A stretch of 64,000 nucleotides of DNA from Pseudomonas sp. (GCA_007713455.1 VMRT01000014.1:1-64000), one strand, 5' to 3'. Shown: positions 8,050 to 17,509, counted from the stretch's first letter. Numbers and translations: made by a program. The notes: generated by a model not told the origin, from the letters alone.

Positions 8050-9459
8050 ATGACCGATAAAACCAGCCTCGCGGCCGGCACCTTCGCCGGCGCGCGCGCA
8101 CGCATCCAGGACAATGCCAGCCGAGGCCTGTGGTCCTCCCGCTGGGTGTTCTTCCTTGCCGCCACCGGCTCCGCTGTGGGCCTGGGCAATATCTGGAAAT
8201 TCCCCTACGTGACCGGGCAGAACGGCGGCGGCGCCTTCGTTCTGGTCTACCTCGCCTGCATTCTCCTGATCGGCATTCCGCTGCTGATGACCGAGGTAAT
8301 GATCGGCCGTCGCGGTCGGGCGAATCCTGATGGCGCCGTGGCGCGGCTGGCGCGCGAGGCCGGCGCCAGTTCGCGCTGGCGCGTGGTGGGCTGGCTCGGC
8401 GGGCTGACCGGCTTTCTGATCCTGAGCTTCTACCTGGTGGTCGCTGGCTGGGCGCTGGCCTATGTGCCGGCGACCTTCAGCGGCGCCTTCACCGGAGTCA
8501 GCGGGGAGGCCAGTGGTGAGCTGTTCGGCGCGCTGCTGGCGGACCCGCTGCGCCTGGTGGTATGTGCCACGCTGGTGCTGGCGGCGACCATGCTGATCGT
8601 CGGCTTCGGTGTGCGCGGCGGGCTGGAGCGTTCGCTGCGCTTTCTGATGCCCGGGCTGTTCGTGTTGATGCTGGTGCTGGTGGTCTACGCCGCCATCGAA
8701 GGCGAATTCGCTCAGGCGCTGCAGTTCCTCTTCGTCCCGGACTTCTCCGCGCTGACCGCGCAAAGCGTACTGGTTGCCCTCGGCCATGCCTTCTTCACCC
8801 TGAGCCTGGGCTGCGGCGCGATGATGGTCTACGGCTCCTATCTGCCGGAAGGCACCTCCATCGCAAAGACCTCGATTCTGGTGGCGCTGGCCGATACCGC
8901 GGTAGCGCTGCTGGCCGGCTTGGCGATCTTCCCGCTGGTGTTCGCCAACGGCCTGGAGCCGGGGGCAGGGCCGGGACTGATCTTTGTCACGTTGCCGATT
9001 GCCTTTGGCCAGATGCCGGTGGGGCAGGTCGTCGGTGGGCTGTTCTTCATCATGCTGGTGATCGCCGCGCTGACCTCGGCCATCTCGCTCTCCGAGCCGA
9101 GCATCGCCTGGCTCACCGAGCGCTTCCGTATCAGCCGGACCAAGGCCGTGCTGGGCAGCGGCCTGGTGCTCTGGCTGCTGAGCCTGGGCAGCGTGTTCTC
9201 GTTCAATCACTGGGCGGACTATCAGCTGTTCGGCAAGACCTTCTTCGACACCCTGGACTACCTGACCACCAACTGGCTGATGCCGTTGGGCGGGCTGGGC
9301 ACGGTGCTGTTCACCGGCTGGGTGCTGCAAAAACAGGTGGTCAGCGACGCGATCGGCATTCGCAACGCCGGGCTGTTCCAGGCCTGGTGGAAGCTGCTGC
9401 GCTACGGCACGCCGGTGGCCATCGTGCTGGTGTTCCTCAACCTCATGGGCTTGATCTAG
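8050..9459 (+). CDS. Sodium-dependent amino acid transporter (NSS family)
   Basis: 469 residues from the ATG at 8050, chosen because AGGA lies just upstream and the longer in-frame start at 7993 adds a non-conserved leader. The first membrane helix carries the family signature GSAVGLGNIWKFPY, which forms sodium and substrate sites in LeuT-type transporters. About eleven or twelve helices follow. Bacterial members import hydrophobic or aromatic amino acids with Na+. Context between amino acid dehydrogenase and tyrosine-degradation genes supports an aromatic or branched-chain substrate. A second paralogue lies at 13975. Confidence 0.9.
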   Translation: MTDKTSLAAGTFAGARARIQDNASRGLWSSRWVFFLAATGSAVGLGNIWKFPYVTGQNGGGAFVLVYLACILLIGIPLLMTEVMIGRRGRANPDGAVARLAREAGASSRWRVVGWLGGLTGFLILSFYLVVAGWALAYVPATFSGAFTGVSGEASGELFGALLADPLRLVVCATLVLAATMLIVGFGVRGGLERSLRFLMPGLFVLMLVLVVYAAIEGEFAQALQFLFVPDFSALTAQSVLVALGHAFFTLSLGCGAMMVYGSYLPEGTSIAKTSILVALADTAVALLAGLAIFPLVFANGLEPGAGPGLIFVTLPIAFGQMPVGQVVGGLFFIMLVIAALTSAISLSEPSIAWLTERFRISRTKAVLGSGLVLWLLSLGSVFSFNHWADYQLFGKTFFDTLDYLTTNWLMPLGGLGTVLFTGWVLQKQVVSDAIGIRNAGLFQAWWKLLRYGTPVAIVLVFLNLMGLI

Positions 9460-9486
9460 CGGATCACGGTCGTCCGTGCAATACGC

Positions 9487-9616
9487 GCAGGTGGGCTGAA
9501 GCCCACCTTACAAGAATGCTGCGGGCTTCTCAGGAAGCCGTTTTGGTGGGCTCAGGTCCTTCCCATAGCAGGCCGACGCAGGCCTTGGTGGGGTTGGCTT
9601 CAGCCCACCTTTTTTA
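9487..9616 (+). terminator. Hairpin repeats ending in a T-run after the transporter gene
   Basis: AGGTGGGCTGAAGCCCACCTTA (stem AGGTGGGCT/AGCCCACCT, 9489-9508) is a near-perfect hairpin. A related copy at 9586-9616 folds GGTGGG with CCCACC and is followed by six Ts, the form of a factor-independent terminator. These sit between the transporter and hpd; the remaining bases to 9869 hold no gene that I can see. Confidence 0.6.
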
Positions 9617-9727
9617 TGCGCGACGCCATGCGCTGAATGACATGTGCGGCAGCTTGTCGCACCAGGCCGTCAGCTTTTCGTTACGCCTGGCAAGCCGCTG
9701 GGCCAGGCTTTTCAGCAAAAAAGTCGC

Positions 9728-9745
9728 TGTAAGGAAAACCTGACA
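9728..9745. promoter_or_regulatory. Candidate TyrR/PhhR box upstream of hpd
   Basis: TGTAAG-GAAAAC-CTGACA keeps 9 of the 12 defined positions of the TyrR-family box (TGTAAA-N6-TTTACA), including the outer TGT and ACA. It lies 125 bases before the hpd start codon. PhhR, the Pseudomonas TyrR relative, activates aromatic amino acid catabolism; the gene for it is not in this window. The assignment is inference from motif and position. Confidence 0.35.
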
Positions 9746-9869
9746 GCAGGACTGGGGCCAGCCGCTTTCCGTGCCCGTAAACAGCATTGTTCGCCGCCCT
9801 GGCCTGGGGTGTGATGGGGCCAGCCAAGCCGTGCAGCGGCAGTCCTCACAACAATAATCAGGAGGCGAT

Positions 9870-10955
9870 ATGAACGCCGTGAACAAGATCGAACAGCACA
9901 ATCCCATAGGTACCGACGGCTTCGAGTTCGTCGAATTCACCGCGCCGAATGCCGAGGGCATCGAGCAGCTGCGCACGCTGTTCACCCAGATGGGCTTTAC
10001 CGAAACCGCCAAGCACCGCTCCAAGGAGGTCTGGCTGTTCCAGCAGCACGACATCAACATCGTGCTCAACGGCAGCCCCACCGGGCATGTGCGCGAGTTC
10101 GGCGAGAAGCACGGCCCGAGCGCCTGCGCCATGGCCTTCCGGGTGAAGAACGCCGCGCAGGCCGCCGCCTACGTCGAATCCCAGGGCGCCAAGCTGGTCG
10201 GCAGCCACGCCAACTTCGGCGAGCTGAACATCCCCTGCGTCGAAGGCATCGGCGGCTCGCTGCTGTATCTCGTCGACCGCTACGGCGACAAGAGCATCTA
10301 CGACGTCGACTTCGAGTACATCGAAGGCCGTACGCCGAACGACAATGCCGTCGGCCTGATGTGCATCGATCACCTGACCCACAACGTCATGCGTGGGCAG
10401 ATGGATGTCTGGTCCGGTTTCTACGAGCGCATCGCCAACTTCCGCGAGATTCGCTACTTCGACATCGAAGGCAAGCTGACCGGCCTGTTCTCCCGTGCCA
10501 TGACCGCGCCCTGCGGCAAGATCCGCATCCCGATCAACGAGTCGGCCGACGACAAGTCGCAGATCGAGGAATTCATCCGCGAGTACCACGGCGAGGGCAT
10601 CCAGCACATCGCGCTGTCCACCGACGACATCTACGAGACCGTGCGCCGCCTGCGCGCCAACGGCGTGGACTTCATGACCACTCCGGACACCTACTACGAG
10701 AAGGTCGATACCCGCGTCGCCGGCCACGGCGAGCCGCTCGACCAGCTACGCGAGCTGAACCTGCTGATCGACGGTGCGCCGGGCGATGACGGCATCCTCC
10801 TGCAGATCTTCACCAACACCGTCATCGGCCCGATCTTCTTCGAAATCATCCAGCGCAAGGGCAACCAGGGCTTCGGCGAAGGCAACTTCAAGGCGCTGTT
10901 CGAATCCATCGAGGAAGACCAGGTGCGTCGTGGCGTGATCAAGGCGGGCGAGTAA
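9870..10955 (+). CDS. hpd: 4-hydroxyphenylpyruvate dioxygenase
   Basis: 361 residues. It converts 4-hydroxyphenylpyruvate to homogentisate in tyrosine breakdown using non-heme iron and O2 in the cytoplasm. The metal ligands can be placed at His168 (CIDHLTHNV), His246 (GIQHIALSTDDI) and Glu325 (FFEIIQRKG), all intact. A strong AGGAGG ribosome site precedes the ATG. It is followed by homogentisate dioxygenase after an inverted-repeat-filled gap, so the four pathway genes stand in reaction order. Confidence 0.96.
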   Translation: MNAVNKIEQHNPIGTDGFEFVEFTAPNAEGIEQLRTLFTQMGFTETAKHRSKEVWLFQQHDINIVLNGSPTGHVREFGEKHGPSACAMAFRVKNAAQAAAYVESQGAKLVGSHANFGELNIPCVEGIGGSLLYLVDRYGDKSIYDVDFEYIEGRTPNDNAVGLMCIDHLTHNVMRGQMDVWSGFYERIANFREIRYFDIEGKLTGLFSRAMTAPCGKIRIPINESADDKSQIEEFIREYHGEGIQHIALSTDDIYETVRRLRANGVDFMTTPDTYYEKVDTRVAGHGEPLDQLRELNLLIDGAPGDDGILLQIFTNTVIGPIFFEIIQRKGNQGFGEGNFKALFESIEEDQVRRGVIKAGE

Positions 10956-10962
10956 AGGCAGT

Positions 10963-11069
10963 CGTAGGGTGGATGTCGCGAAGCACATCCACGCGTTTCG
11001 GTCGGCCGACATCTCGCGTGGCCGACACAGACGCGTGGAAGATGCTTCGCAGTCTTCCACCCTACGCAT
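10963..11069. repeat. Pair of GTAGGGTGGAT-type inverted repeats
   Basis: CGTAGGGTGGATGTCGCG with mirrored CATCCACGCG (10963-10994) and GCGTGGAAGATGC with GTCTTCCACCCTACGC (11033-11067) fill the gap between hpd and hmgA. They belong to the same dispersed family as the repeats at 2211, 22434, 38040, 57774 and 60527. Confidence 0.75.
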
Positions 11070-11121
11070 CGGCAACCACCGCAGCGCCATTCAGATCACG
11101 CGGTATCACGAGGAGAGGCAC

Positions 11122-12261
11122 ATGAGCCGCAAATGGATCAGTTTCCCCATCCGCGAGGGTGAGAGTTCGCGTCAGGCGCACTGCGATTTTCCGCAGGGCA
11201 CCTACGAGCGCGAAATGGGCCGCGAAGGCTTCTTCGGCCCGGCTTCGCACCTGCATCACAAGCATCCGCCGACCGGCTGGATCGACTGGGAAGGCCCGCT
11301 GCGCCCGCACGCCTTCAACTTCAATCACATCCCTAGCGAAGGCGACTGCCCGCTGCAGGCGCCGCTGGCGCTGCACAATGCCGACGTCAAGCTGCGCCTG
11401 TGGAAGACCAACGGCGCCATGCGCCACCTGGTGCGCAACGGTGACGGTGACGAACTGCTGTTCATCCACGAGGGCGCCGGGCATTTTTACTGCGACTTCG
11501 GCCACCTGGAATTCCGCGACGGCGACTACCTGATGATCCCGCGCGGCACCGCCTGGCGCATCGAGGCGACGCAGCCGGTGTTCATGCTGCTGATCGAGAA
11601 CACCGACGGCGCCTACCAGCTGCCGGAAAAAGGCCTGGTCGGCCCGCACGCCATCTTCGACGCCGCGGTGCTCGACCATCCGCGGCTGGACGACGCCTTC
11701 CGCGCGCAGCAGGACGAGAACCCCTGGCAGATCCGCATCAAGCGGCGCGACCAGATCACCATCGTGACCTACCCGTACAACCCGCTGGACGTGGTCGGCT
11801 GGCACGGCGACAACACCGTGGTACGGCTCAACTGGCGTGACATCCGCCCGCTGATGAGCCATCGCTACCACCTGCCGCCGTCGGCGCACACCACCTTCGT
11901 CGCCAACGGTTTCGTGGTCTGCACCTTCACGCCGCGGCCGGTGGAATCCGATCCGGGTGCGCTGAAGGTGCCGTTCTTCCACAACAACGACGACTACGAC
12001 GAAGTGCTGTTCTACCACCGCGGCAACTTCTTCAGCCGCGACAACATCGAGCAGGGCATGGTGACCTTCCACCCCTGCGGCTTCCCCCACGGGCCGCATC
12101 CGAAGGCGCTGAAGAAGGCCAGCACCGACCCGGCGACCTTTGCCGACGAGGTGGCGGTGATGATCGACACCCGCCGCGCGCTGGAAGTCGGCGAGGCTGC
12201 CGCAGCCGTCGATGTCCCCGAATACGTCAACTCCTGGCGTGCGCCGGGCAAGGAATCCTGA
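11122..12261 (+). CDS. hmgA: Homogentisate 1,2-dioxygenase, short form
   Basis: 379 residues from the ATG at 11122, which follows GAGGAGAGG. It opens the ring of homogentisate to maleylacetoacetate. It is shorter than the roughly 430-residue enzyme of P. aeruginosa and P. putida and resembles the short cupin-type variant of Shewanella and Vibrio. Likely iron ligands lie in FFHNNDDYDEVLFY (His287, Glu294) and in FHPCGFPHGPHP (about residues 313-325). Its stop codon overlaps the next start (TGATG), so it is translationally coupled to the hydrolase. The symbol denotes function rather than orthology to the long form. Confidence 0.88.
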   Translation: MSRKWISFPIREGESSRQAHCDFPQGTYEREMGREGFFGPASHLHHKHPPTGWIDWEGPLRPHAFNFNHIPSEGDCPLQAPLALHNADVKLRLWKTNGAMRHLVRNGDGDELLFIHEGAGHFYCDFGHLEFRDGDYLMIPRGTAWRIEATQPVFMLLIENTDGAYQLPEKGLVGPHAIFDAAVLDHPRLDDAFRAQQDENPWQIRIKRRDQITIVTYPYNPLDVVGWHGDNTVVRLNWRDIRPLMSHRYHLPPSAHTTFVANGFVVCTFTPRPVESDPGALKVPFFHNNDDYDEVLFYHRGNFFSRDNIEQGMVTFHPCGFPHGPHPKALKKASTDPATFADEVAVMIDTRRALEVGEAAAAVDVPEYVNSWRAPGKES

Positions 12262-13244
12262 TGAAACTCGCAACGCTCAACCAGGGCCGCGACGGCGTGC
12301 TCGTCGTCGTTTCCCGTGATCTCGCCCAGGCGGTGAAAGTGCCGCAGGTCGCCGCCACGCTGCAGGCCGCGCTGGATGACTGGCAGTACTGCAAGCCGAA
12401 GCTGGAAGCGGTCTACCAGCGCCTCAACGACGGGCTGGAGGAGGGCGCCTTCGCCTTCGACCAGGCCGCCTGCCACAGCCCGCTGCCGCGCGCCTATCAC
12501 TGGGCGGACGGCAGCGCCTACGTCAACCACGTCGAGCTGGTGCGCAAGGCGCGCGGCGCCGAGATGCCGGAGTCCTTCTGGCACGATCCGCTGATGTATC
12601 AGGGCGGCGCCGATGCCTTCATCCCGCCGCACAGCCCGATCCGCCTGGCCGACGAGGCCTGGGGCATCGATCTGGAAGGCGAACTGGCGGTGATCACCGA
12701 CGACGTGCCCATGGGTGCGACGCCGGCCGAGGCGGCCGCGCACATCCAGCTGCTGATGCTGGTCAACGACGTGTCGCTGCGCAACCTGATCCCCGGCGAG
12801 CTGGCCAAGGGCTTCGGCTTCTACCAGAGCAAGCCATCGTCGAGCTTCTCGCCGGTGGCGGTGACGCCGGACGAGCTGGGCGAAACCTGGCGCGACGGCA
12901 AGGTGCATCGGCCTCTGGTCTCGCATATCAACGGTGAGCTGTTCGGCCAGCCGGATGCCGGCACCGACATGACCTTCAACTTCCCGACCCTGGTCGCCCA
13001 CGCCGCGCGCACCCGTCCGCTGGGCGCCGGCACCATCATCGGTTCGGGCACCGTGTCGAACTACGACCGCAGTGCCGGCTCGTCCTGCCTGGCCGAGAAG
13101 CGCATGCTCGAGGTCATCGAGCACGGCGAGGCGAAGACGCCGTTCCTCAAGTTCGGCGACCGGGTGCGCATCGAGATGTTCGATGCCGCCGGGCAGAGCA
13201 TCTTCGGCGCCATCGATCAGCAGGTCGAGCGCTATGAGCACTGA
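12261..13244 (+). CDS. Fumarylacetoacetate hydrolase family protein
   Basis: 327 residues. It should cleave fumarylacetoacetate to fumarate and acetoacetate, the last step of tyrosine catabolism. The metal-binding core is seen in GIDLEGELAVITDDVPMG (about residues 134-151), and GSGTVSNYDRSAGSSC (about 257-272) is typical of the FAH fold. It is the compact FAH type, not the roughly 430-residue eukaryote-like enzyme, matching the short homogentisate dioxygenase upstream. The start overlaps the hmgA stop by one base, and its 3' end overlaps maiA by 11 bases. Confidence 0.9.
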   Translation: MKLATLNQGRDGVLVVVSRDLAQAVKVPQVAATLQAALDDWQYCKPKLEAVYQRLNDGLEEGAFAFDQAACHSPLPRAYHWADGSAYVNHVELVRKARGAEMPESFWHDPLMYQGGADAFIPPHSPIRLADEAWGIDLEGELAVITDDVPMGATPAEAAAHIQLLMLVNDVSLRNLIPGELAKGFGFYQSKPSSSFSPVAVTPDELGETWRDGKVHRPLVSHINGELFGQPDAGTDMTFNFPTLVAHAARTRPLGAGTIIGSGTVSNYDRSAGSSCLAEKRMLEVIEHGEAKTPFLKFGDRVRIEMFDAAGQSIFGAIDQQVERYEH

Positions 13245-13893
13245 GCTGACGCTCTACGGCTACTGGCGCTCCAGTGCCGCCTACCGGGTGCGCATCGCGC
13301 TGAATCTGAAGGGCCTGGCCTGCCGGCAGGTGCCGGTGCATCTGGTCAAGGATGGCGGCCAGCAGCGTGCGGCCGATTACCGCGCCCTCAACCCGCAGCA
13401 GCTGGTGCCGTTGCTGGTCGATGAAGCCAACGGTGGTGCGCGCATCAGCCAGTCGCTGGCGATCCTGGAGTACCTCGACGAGGTGTTCCCGGTGCCGGCC
13501 CTGTTGCCGGCCGACCCGGTCGAGCGCGCCCGGGTGCGCGCCCTGGCCATGCACATCGCCTGCGAGATCCATCCGCTGAACAACCTGCGTGTGCTGCAGT
13601 ACCTCAGTGCCGAACTGGGCATCGACGACGAGGCGAAGAACGCCTGGTACCGGCACTGGGTCGGTCAGGGTCTCGCCGCCGTGGAAGCGGGCCTGGAATG
13701 TTTCGATGGCAGGCTTTCCCTGAACGATCGGCCAGGTTATCTGGAGGCATGCCTAGTGCCGCAGGTATACAATGCGCGCCGTTTTGCCTGTGACCTCGCG
13801 GCGTATCCACGCATTCTCGAGATCGTTGCACGCTGCGAGACGCTTCCGGCCTTCCAGCAGGCCGCGCCGGAGGTGCAGCCCGACGCTCAATGA
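13234..13893 (+). CDS. maiA: Maleylacetoacetate isomerase
   Basis: 219 residues, zeta-class glutathione S-transferase fold. It isomerises maleylacetoacetate to fumarylacetoacetate with glutathione. The N-terminal YWRSSAAYRVRIALN (residues 9-23) is the zeta-class active-site motif, and the helical C-terminal domain follows. The ATG at 13234 lies inside the end of the hydrolase gene (11-base overlap), so translation is probably coupled. Confidence 0.93.
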   Translation: MSTELTLYGYWRSSAAYRVRIALNLKGLACRQVPVHLVKDGGQQRAADYRALNPQQLVPLLVDEANGGARISQSLAILEYLDEVFPVPALLPADPVERARVRALAMHIACEIHPLNNLRVLQYLSAELGIDDEAKNAWYRHWVGQGLAAVEAGLECFDGRLSLNDRPGYLEACLVPQVYNARRFACDLAAYPRILEIVARCETLPAFQQAAPEVQPDAQ

Positions 13894-13974
13894 ACGACTG
13901 AATTCGCCTTGCACGCCGTCGCGCCCTGCGCGACGGTCCCGATCCCGTCACAGATAACAACAAACAGGTGACGT

Positions 13975-15435
13975 ATGACTCGTGAAAAACCGAAGAACCT
14001 CTGGCTGTCGCGCTGGGGCTTCATCCTCGCGGCAACCGGCTCCGCCGTGGGCCTGGGCAACATCTGGAAATTTCCCTACATCACCGGCGAGTTCGGCGGT
14101 GGTGCCTTCGTACTGATGTACCTGCTGTGCATCCTCGCCATCGGCGTACCTGTGATGATGTGCGAGATCGCCATCGGTCGCCGCGGCCGTGGCAGCCCGA
14201 TCGACGCCATCGGCCGGGTGGTCCGCGAGAACAACGGCAATCCGCTGTGGAAGGCGGTGGGCGGCATGGCCATGACCGCCGGCTTCCTGATCCTCTGCTT
14301 CTACGTCGTGGTCGCCGGCTGGGCCTTCGCCTACACGGTGAAGATGCTCGACGGCTCGCTGACCGCCACCAGCGTCGAGGCGCTCGGTGGGGTGTTCGAG
14401 GCGCACAACGCCAACCCCTGGGAACTCGGAGGCTGGAGCCTGCTGGTTGCGCTGCTGACCCTGTGGATCGTCGCCAAGGGTGTGCAGAAGGGCATCGAGA
14501 ACGCGGTGCGCTGGATGATGCCGGGGCTGGCCGTGCTGCTGCTGATCCTGGTGGGTTACGCGGTCACCAGCGGCGGCTTCGATCAGGGCTTCGCCTTCCT
14601 GTTTAGCTTCGACACCTCGAAGATCACCGGCGAAGCGCTGCTGGCCGCGCTTGGCCACGCGTTCTTCACCCTCAGCCTGGCTTCCGGTGCGATCCTCACC
14701 TACGGCTCGTACATCCCGGATGACCAGTCCATCGCCCGCACCACCTTCATGGTCGCCATCGCCGACACCTGCGTCGCGCTGCTGGCGGGCCTGGCGATCT
14801 TCCCGATCATCTTCGCCAACGGCATGGACCCGACTGCCGGCCCCGGCCTGATCTTCATGAGCCTGCCACTGGCCTTCCAGCAGATGCCGTTCGGCACCGC
14901 CTTCGGCGTGCTGTTCTTCGCCATGGTGTCGATCGCCGCGCTGACCTCGGCGATCTCCATGATCGAGGCCACCGTTGCCTACCTCAACGAGAAGCACGGC
15001 ATTTCGCGGATCAAGGCGGCAATGGGTTCCGGCGTGGTACTGCTGGTGATCAGCCTGCTGGCGATGCTCTCGTTCAACCTGATGTCGGGCTGGACGCCGA
15101 TGGGCAAGAACTTCTTCGACTGGCTGGATTACCTGACCTCGCGCTGGATGATGCCGCTGGGCGGGATCTTCACCGTGCTGCTGGCCGGCTACGCGCTGCG
15201 CAGCGAGATCATGCGCGACGAGCTGAACCTGCCGCCGCTGGGCTACGCGCTGTGGCTGTTCATGGTGCGCTATGTCTGTCCGGTGCTGATCCTCATGGTC
15301 TTCCTGCATGCCCTTGGCTGGCTGGGCTTCGACCCGTTGCAGCGCTGGTACTGGATCGCCGGAGCGATCGGTGCGCTGGCGGTGCTTGGCGAGATGTTGC
15401 GTCCGCGGGTGATGCCGGCGCTGGCGGGACGCTGA
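13975..15435 (+). CDS. Sodium-dependent transporter (NSS family), second copy
   Basis: 486 residues with the same TM1 signature GSAVGLGNIWKFPY as the paralogue at 8050, and about twelve membrane segments. It directly follows the homogentisate operon (81-base gap, AGGTG before the ATG), so it is a likely importer of tyrosine, phenylalanine or tryptophan. A clear terminator follows at 15467. The two copies are related but clearly diverged outside the core helices. Confidence 0.9.
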   Translation: MTREKPKNLWLSRWGFILAATGSAVGLGNIWKFPYITGEFGGGAFVLMYLLCILAIGVPVMMCEIAIGRRGRGSPIDAIGRVVRENNGNPLWKAVGGMAMTAGFLILCFYVVVAGWAFAYTVKMLDGSLTATSVEALGGVFEAHNANPWELGGWSLLVALLTLWIVAKGVQKGIENAVRWMMPGLAVLLLILVGYAVTSGGFDQGFAFLFSFDTSKITGEALLAALGHAFFTLSLASGAILTYGSYIPDDQSIARTTFMVAIADTCVALLAGLAIFPIIFANGMDPTAGPGLIFMSLPLAFQQMPFGTAFGVLFFAMVSIAALTSAISMIEATVAYLNEKHGISRIKAAMGSGVVLLVISLLAMLSFNLMSGWTPMGKNFFDWLDYLTSRWMMPLGGIFTVLLAGYALRSEIMRDELNLPPLGYALWLFMVRYVCPVLILMVFLHALGWLGFDPLQRWYWIAGAIGALAVLGEMLRPRVMPALAGR

Positions 15436-15466
15436 CGCCAGCGCAGCCTTGCTGGGCCATGAAACG

Positions 15467-15492
15467 ACGCCAGCCGCGAGGCTGGCGTTTTT
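15467..15492 (+). terminator. Factor-independent terminator after the second transporter
   Basis: A perfect 9-bp stem (ACGCCAGCC at 15467-15475, GGCTGGCGT at 15480-15488) with a GCGA tetraloop runs into five Ts (15488-15492). It closes the hmgA-FAH-maiA-transporter transcript. Confidence 0.9.
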
Positions 15493-15624
15493 CATGGTGT
15501 GCCCGAAAGGTCACGAACAAAACCGATGGGTCAAGTTTTGCGGCGACTTGCCGAAAAGCTGACTGAGATCATGGATGGCATCACCCGCAGGATGCGCACC
15601 CAAGTCAGTCATACGGACGCCTAA

Positions 15625-17509
15625 ATGCCCAGTCGCCTCAAGTTCAGCCACAAGATTCTGCTGGCTGCTTCGCTGGTGGTGATCGCGACCTTCGCGCTGT
15701 TCGTACAACGATTACCTGCAGCGCAATGCCATCCGCGCCAATCTCGAGAGTTATCTCGATGAAATGGGCGAGGTCACCGCACACAACATCGAGAACTGGC
15801 TGTCGGGCCGCATCCTGCTGGTAGAGAGTGCGGCGCAGTCGATTGCGAGCGACAGTTCTGCGGAGCGCGTGGCCAGCCTGCTGGAACAGCCGGCCCTGAC
15901 CTCGACGTTCATGTACACCTATCTCGGCGGTGCGGACGGCAGCTACCTGCTGCGCCCCTACGAGGAAATGCCGGCCGACTACGATGCGCGGACGCGTCCC
16001 TGGTATCAGGACGCGGTCGCGGCGAACGGCACCACGCTGACCGAACCTTACATGGACGCCTCGCTCAACGAGCTGGTGGTCACCGTGGCGACACCGGCAA
16101 AGAGCGGGGCGCAGACCCTTGGTGTGGTCGGCGGCGACCTGGGACTCAAGGCGCTGGTGGAGATCATCAACGCGCTGGATTTCGACGGCATGGGCTATGC
16201 CTTCCTGATCAGCGGCGATGGCAAGGTGCTGGTCCACCCCAACCAGCAGATGGTGATGAAGTCGCTAAGCGACATCTATCCGCAGAACACCCCGTCGCTC
16301 GACAGCCGCTATGTCGAGGCCGAACTCAATGGCACGCCGCGCGTGCTGGGCTTCAGCCCGGTGCAGGGGTTGCCGTCGGTGAAATGGTACGTCGGCATCT
16401 CGCTGGATCGTGACAAGGCCTACGCCAGCCTAACCAGCTTCCGTACCACCGCGCTGATCGCCACCGTCGTTGCGGTGGCGTTCATCCTGGCACTGTTGGG
16501 CATGCTGATCCGCGTGCTCATGCGTCCGCTTACCGATATGGGCCGCGCCATGGCCAATATCGCCGAGGGCGAGGGCGACCTGACCCGGCGCCTGGATGTG
16601 CAATCCCGGGACGAGTTCGGCGAGCTGGCGATGGCCTTCAACCGCTTCGTCGAGCGCATTCATGCCTCGATCCGCGAAGTGTCCTCGACCACGCTGCAAG
16701 TCCACGAGGTGGCGCAGCGCGTGCTCAATGCCTCGAATGCCTCGATGGCCAACTCCGACGAGCAGGCCAGCCGCACCAACAGCGTCGCGGCGGCGATCAA
16801 CGAACTGGGTGCCGCGGCGCAGGAAATCGCCCGCAATGCCGCCGATGCCTCGCAACACGCCAGCAATGCGCGGCATCAGGCCGATGACGGCCGTCAGGTG
16901 GTCGAGCAGAACATCGCCGCGATGCGCGAGCTGTCGGCGAAGATCAGCGCGTCCTGCGGGCAGATCGAGGCGCTCAATGCCAAGACCGTGGACATCGGTC
17001 AGATTCTCGAGGTGATCAAGGGCATTTCCGAGCAGACCAACCTGCTCGCGCTGAACGCCGCCATCGAGGCGGCGCGGGCCGGCGAGGCGGGACGCGGCTT
17101 TGCCGTGGTCGCCGACGAGGTGCGCAACCTTGCGCATCGCACCCAGAGCTCGGCGCAGGAAATCCAGCAGATGATCGAGCAGCTGCAGGTCGGTGCCGGC
17201 GCCTCGGTGCAGACCATGACCGAAAGCCAGCGGCAGAGTGAGTCCAGCGTCTCCATCGCCGACCGCGCCGGCGAGCGCCTCGGCGAGGTGACCCAGCGCA
17301 TCGGCGAGATCGACGGCATGAACCAGTCGGTGGCCACCGCCACCGAGGAGCAGACCGCGGTGATCGAGTCGCTGAACATGGACATCACCGAGATCAACAC
17401 GCTGAACCAGCAAGGCGTGGAGAACCTGCAGTCGACCCTGCGCGCCTGCGGCGATCTGGATCAGCAGGCGCGCCGCCTGAAGCAGCTGGTGGACAGCTTC
17501 CGGATCTGA
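15625..17509 (+). pseudogene. Amino-acid-type dCache chemoreceptor, frameshifted
   Basis: The ATG at 15625 opens a typical receptor N-terminus (MPSRLKFSHKILLAAS, first membrane helix), but the frame breaks at about 15703; the rest continues in the next frame from TACAACGATTAC (15704) to 17509. Removing one base or adding two would restore about 627 residues, the size of P. aeruginosa PctA-type receptors. The sensor keeps the amino acid ligand pattern (YDARTRPWY, then PYMDA, then GGDLGL). HAMP and the signalling hairpin ([18 protein letters not shown]) are intact. As read, translation could restart only at 15764, losing the first membrane helix. It could be a real lesion or a sequencing error. 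Confidence 0.8.

Noticed and set aside
7726-9330. 534-codon minus-strand open frame opposite the first NSS transporter
   Set aside because: Gln/His/Arg-rich shadow with no motif; the plus strand carries a full transporter.
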